Under the pieces are notes generated by a model that was not told where the DNA came from, did not search any database, and saw nothing but the letters and a program-made list of their open reading frames with translations. The translations under genes and the position numbers were made by a program. Of a stretch of 64,000 nt of DNA, positions 60,978 through 64,000 are shown piece by piece. Position 1 is the stretch's first letter. Each line of letters starts with the position of its first letter. This stretch comes from Anaspis maculata (Eukaryota > Arthropoda > Insecta > Coleoptera > Scraptiidae). The stretch covers positions 1,478,070 to 1,542,069 of the forward strand of contig OX421967.1 in NCBI GenBank assembly GCA_949128115.1. Reading direction: 5' to 3'.

Positions 60978-62550
60978 TGTTTCTCGGCTCTGTTGAAAAT
61001 GGACTTTTGAGTTGTATGAAGTTGAAGTATCGATAAAACTTGCTGGTTGCCGTGCCAATAACCGGCGATTTGTGTTGCTAAGGACGAGTCAAGGGGTGCG
61101 GTAATTATTATTGGCGTTTGAAATTTCAAACGAGCAGGTGATTTGGACAGATTCGGAAAAAATCATGTGAAAATCGGTTTTTTATTTTGAAAATTACGTT
61201 TCTAGGGGGGTATAATTTATACGTGAACACCTTGTACACAGAACCATAGGTAGCTACTACTGAGGATCTGCGAAAAGCACAGAGAAAATCTTTACTTAAA
61301 ATTAACAATGAGGGGATTCTGAGAAGGATTAGGAGTAGTTCAATTTTTTTCAAATCCATGACAAAAAGAGAATTTCCTTACCTTCAGTTTGATGTATCGT
61401 AAGATAGGTATTGTAATTTGAAATTTTGAAAGTAGGGTAAGGTGGTGGCGGAGAGGTTGAAGATAAGAATTGGCAAACACATGTTTTAGATATCTGCCTC
61501 GAAATGAAAATCGACCTGTTTGGCTGGGAAATCCATTTTTCAGGGATCAGAAGTTGAAAATTGGAGAAAATAGGGAAACAAACTGATTTATGTTCGTTAT
61601 TGTTTGGATTATCATTAGTTGTTTCCGATTTTACAGTTACGTATGTTGTTGTGATTACGTACTAAGTACCTAACCATGGTGGATGTATGCGGCGAGAAAC
61701 GCGGCGTCCGGCCCTTCCAAGTGATTTCGAGCAAGAAAGGCCTTTCCGCAGCTTTGAAAATTCGTAGCGCCCGACGGGGAAATGGTCGAAAACCCCGATT
61801 GCTATGACCTACACTTTTTTCTTTGCCTTGCTTTTTGCCGAATTTGATTCAAAAAGTGAAATGAAAAAATCAGCAGTGAGATTCGTGCAGGAAAAGCAGG
61901 TAAAAACGACAGGAAAATGTAGGCACTCAACTATTTTTTGAGCTCCATAATAACTGCCAGTTTTACATGAGTGCCAAAAATTATTACCTAATAAGTTATA
62001 GCAATATTTTGTGGCTATAATAGAGGTACACAGAGGTCCCGTCTGTAGTAGGTACGACCTATATGATGCCCAGAGAATGAAAGAACACGAGTCATTGGGC
62101 CTTATCTAATCATGACAAGTTTTTCTTGCAATTGCTCAAACTATCGCTGCTTGCCTACCGTTTTATGTTGTTGTGAATTATGGTGGAAATAAAAAAGTAA
62201 ATTATACAGATTTCCGAATTTTCTATTATCCGCAATTTTTGCTTGTGTCTTCTGTTGTAGAGAAATTAATCACCCGAAAGAAATTGGGCTTGTCTTGCCT
62301 CAACGTGTGAACTATATTTACCCACCGGTGTATAGAAACCAGCAATCCCAAACTGACGACAGCTTGAGCTGTGACAGTCCAGTTTTCATTTCCATAAAAA
62401 AGTAAGTACCTGCCTATAGCCACTTTCATCGAGTTTTTCAAGTCTTGAACATTCCAATATATGTATGTTCAGGACGTTCAGGATAAGTATATTTTATTCT
62501 CGAGTCGTTATTATTTTCGTTGATTGTTATTGATACCGTTTTGCGTTCCA
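60978..62550. other. Gap between the TTC12-like gene and the second P/OCA2 gene
   Basis: This holds the promoter of the minus-strand TTC12-like gene (just above 60977) and perhaps the first exon of the plus-strand gene at 62.55 kb. A small GC-rich open frame of 43 codons (61676-61807, + strand) begins with ATG in a good context (ACCATGG). I cannot tell whether it is an exon. Confidence 0.35.
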
Positions 62551-62551
62551 G

Positions 62552-62715
62552 CGAAGACGAAACGAAGAGCAAAACCAGATGGAGGACGATTCGAAGCAAC
62601 GTGAAAATCTCAGTGTTCGTCTTCATCTGGGCCATTTGCTTCGTCTCGCTGCTGATCAACAACGTCCAAGTGCAACAGATGCACCAGATCAGCATTCCGA
62701 AAGACCAAATCAAAA
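62552..62715 (+). CDS. P/OCA2 (hoepel) permease, N-terminal membrane exon (partial gene)
   Basis: The exon is flanked by a TTGCGTTCCAG acceptor and a GTGAGT donor. It encodes SEDETKSKTRW, one membrane segment (ISVFVFIWAICFVSLLI) and then NNVQVQQMHQISIPKDQIK. This fits the first transmembrane helix and start of the luminal loop in P-protein/hoepel transporters, where a similar short basic run precedes the helix. The rest of the gene lies beyond the right edge. It is on the same strand as the broken copy at 2.4-4.6 kb but carries an earlier part of the protein, so the two are different gene copies. The intron downstream is full of family A repeats, as is the DNA around the broken copy. Identification rests on one exon plus context. 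Confidence 0.5.
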
Positions 62716-62799
62716 GTGAGTACACCGACCTATCCTAAAATAACACTTTACTACATCTGCACCGTAAATACGGGGCAAATTTTTCACCAATACCTACAG

Positions 62800-64000
62800 T
62801 TACTCAGCAGCAGAACCTTTCGGTTGCGTTCCACGTCAAAATTGATGTAAGAATCGTGTTTGCCGTGGCCGATTTAGTAGGAAATGATACCCCGCTTACC
62901 ATTTTCAAATTTTTCAAAATTTGACGTTTTGAGAAGAGTTTTAAAATTTTTTGAGATTTTGAAAATTTTGATATTTTTGAAACGTTCGAGTAGGGTATCG
63001 TTTTCTACTTAATCGAGCAGAACGAATACGATTCCAGGCTTAGTTTTCAAGTCAGTTTTGTATTCTACCATTTATTGACAGCGTAATCTTTCTGTTCCGG
63101 TTTACGCAAAAATGAATACCAGAATCATTCTTGCCGTATTCAATTCACTAGGAAATAATACCCCACTTGTCATTGTAAGAATTTTCAAAATTTGACGTTT
63201 TGAGAAGAGCTTTCAAAAATTTTGAGATTTCGAAAATTTTGATATTTTTGAAACGTTCGAGTGGGGTATCGTTTTCTACTAAATAGAGCACGGCGAATAT
63301 GATTCTAGACTTAGTTTCTACGAAAGTTTTGTTCCCTGCAACTTATTGGCAGCGACTTAGTTTTTACGTAAGTTTTGTGCCCTGCAACTAATTGGCAGCA
63401 GAACTTTCCTGTTCCAATTTACGTAGAAATAAGTACCAAAATCGTCCTTGTCGTAGCCGACTTAGTAGAAAACGACACCCCACTCACTGTTTTGAGAAAT
63501 GTCATAATTTGACTATAATGCAAAAATTTGGAAAATTGGGACAGTTCCGAGTAATTTTGACATTTTCGAAACAGTCGAGTGGGGTATCTTCCGACTGAAT
63601 GAAACACGGAGGACACGATTCTCGGACTAGTTTCTACGCCAGGCGTACCAATTCCAAGTTGAGTTGTGACGTTGTTGGTGTCACGTGCAACTGACTGGCA
63701 GCAGAGCCTTCCTGTTTCGAGCTACGAAAAAATAATTACCAGAATAGTCTTTGTTGTAGCCGATTTGGTGGAAGACGATACCCCATTCACTGTTTTGAAA
63801 AATGTCAAAATTTGACTAAACGCCAAAATTTGTCGTTTTGGAAAATTTGGGGCATTCTGAGTGATTTTGACATTTTCCAAACCGGCGAGTGGAGTATCTT
63901 TTCCGACTAAATTAAACACGGAGGAGACGATTCTGGGACGCGTTTCCACGCCAGGCGTACCAATTCCAAGTTGAGGTGTGACGTTAGTGGTGTTACGTGC
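62800..64000. repeat. Family A foldback repeats, right cluster
   Basis: Four or more units are seen, with arms near 62860-62895, 62995-63035 and 63110-63160, 63265-63305 and 63430-63475, 63580-63625 and 63740-63785, and a left arm at 63895-63935. Some variants are shared with the left cluster, such as GGAGGACACGATTC followed by CGTACCAATTCCA (2200-2245 and 63610-63655). Confidence 0.8.

Overview
The window looks like nuclear DNA of an insect or other arthropod. Its coding exons are GC-richer than the AT-rich DNA around them and carry GT-AG introns. Introns run from about 80 bp to 17 kb. The recognisable proteins are animal families: myelin regulatory factor, Cdk1 with an insect-like sequence, the ciliary TPR protein TTC12, and the P/OCA2 (hoepel) transporter. 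I cannot name the species. No rRNA, tRNA, CRISPR or bacterial-type operon was seen.

Layout. 0-2.3 kb: non-coding with short tandem duplications. 2.3-4.6 kb: a broken copy of middle exons of a P/OCA2-type permease (+). 4.8-6.3 kb: a 1.5 kb near-complete palindrome. 6.7-9.2 kb and 11.1-11.9 kb: two minus-strand genes of unknown function that share a CX4CXCXCH motif, with foldback repeats between and beside them. 12.9-16.2 kb: a satellite of about 242 bp per unit. 16.8-44.3 kb: an 18-exon myelin regulatory factor gene (+). Its 17 kb first intron is mostly tandem and inverted repeats. 38.95-40.0 kb, inside intron 8: a non-autonomous hAT-like element with a perfect 8-bp target duplication. 45-46.4 kb: a satellite related to the one at 13-16 kb. 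47.3-58.1 kb: Cdk1 (+, 4 exons). Its 9 kb second intron holds a cluster of minus-strand coding-like exons with THAP-like features, bounded by inverted 18-bp ends, and then about 4.4 kb of short degenerate repeat. 58.65-61.0 kb: a short TTC12-like gene (-) whose single intron is a 30-bp minisatellite. 62.55 kb: an N-terminal membrane exon of a second P/OCA2 gene (+) running off the right edge.

Function. Myrf encodes a membrane-tethered transcription factor with the parts needed for self-cleavage: an Ndt80-type DNA-binding domain, an intramolecular chaperone domain with an intact Ser-Lys pair, and one membrane segment. Cdk1 and the TTC12-like gene are tail to tail. The genes do not form a pathway; they are unrelated neighbours separated by repeats.

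The least familiar items are the CX4CXCXCH gene pair, a minisatellite that has copied the exon 14 splice donor of Myrf three more times, the THAP-like exon cluster nested in Cdk1, and the number of unrelated repeat families here that are internally palindromic.
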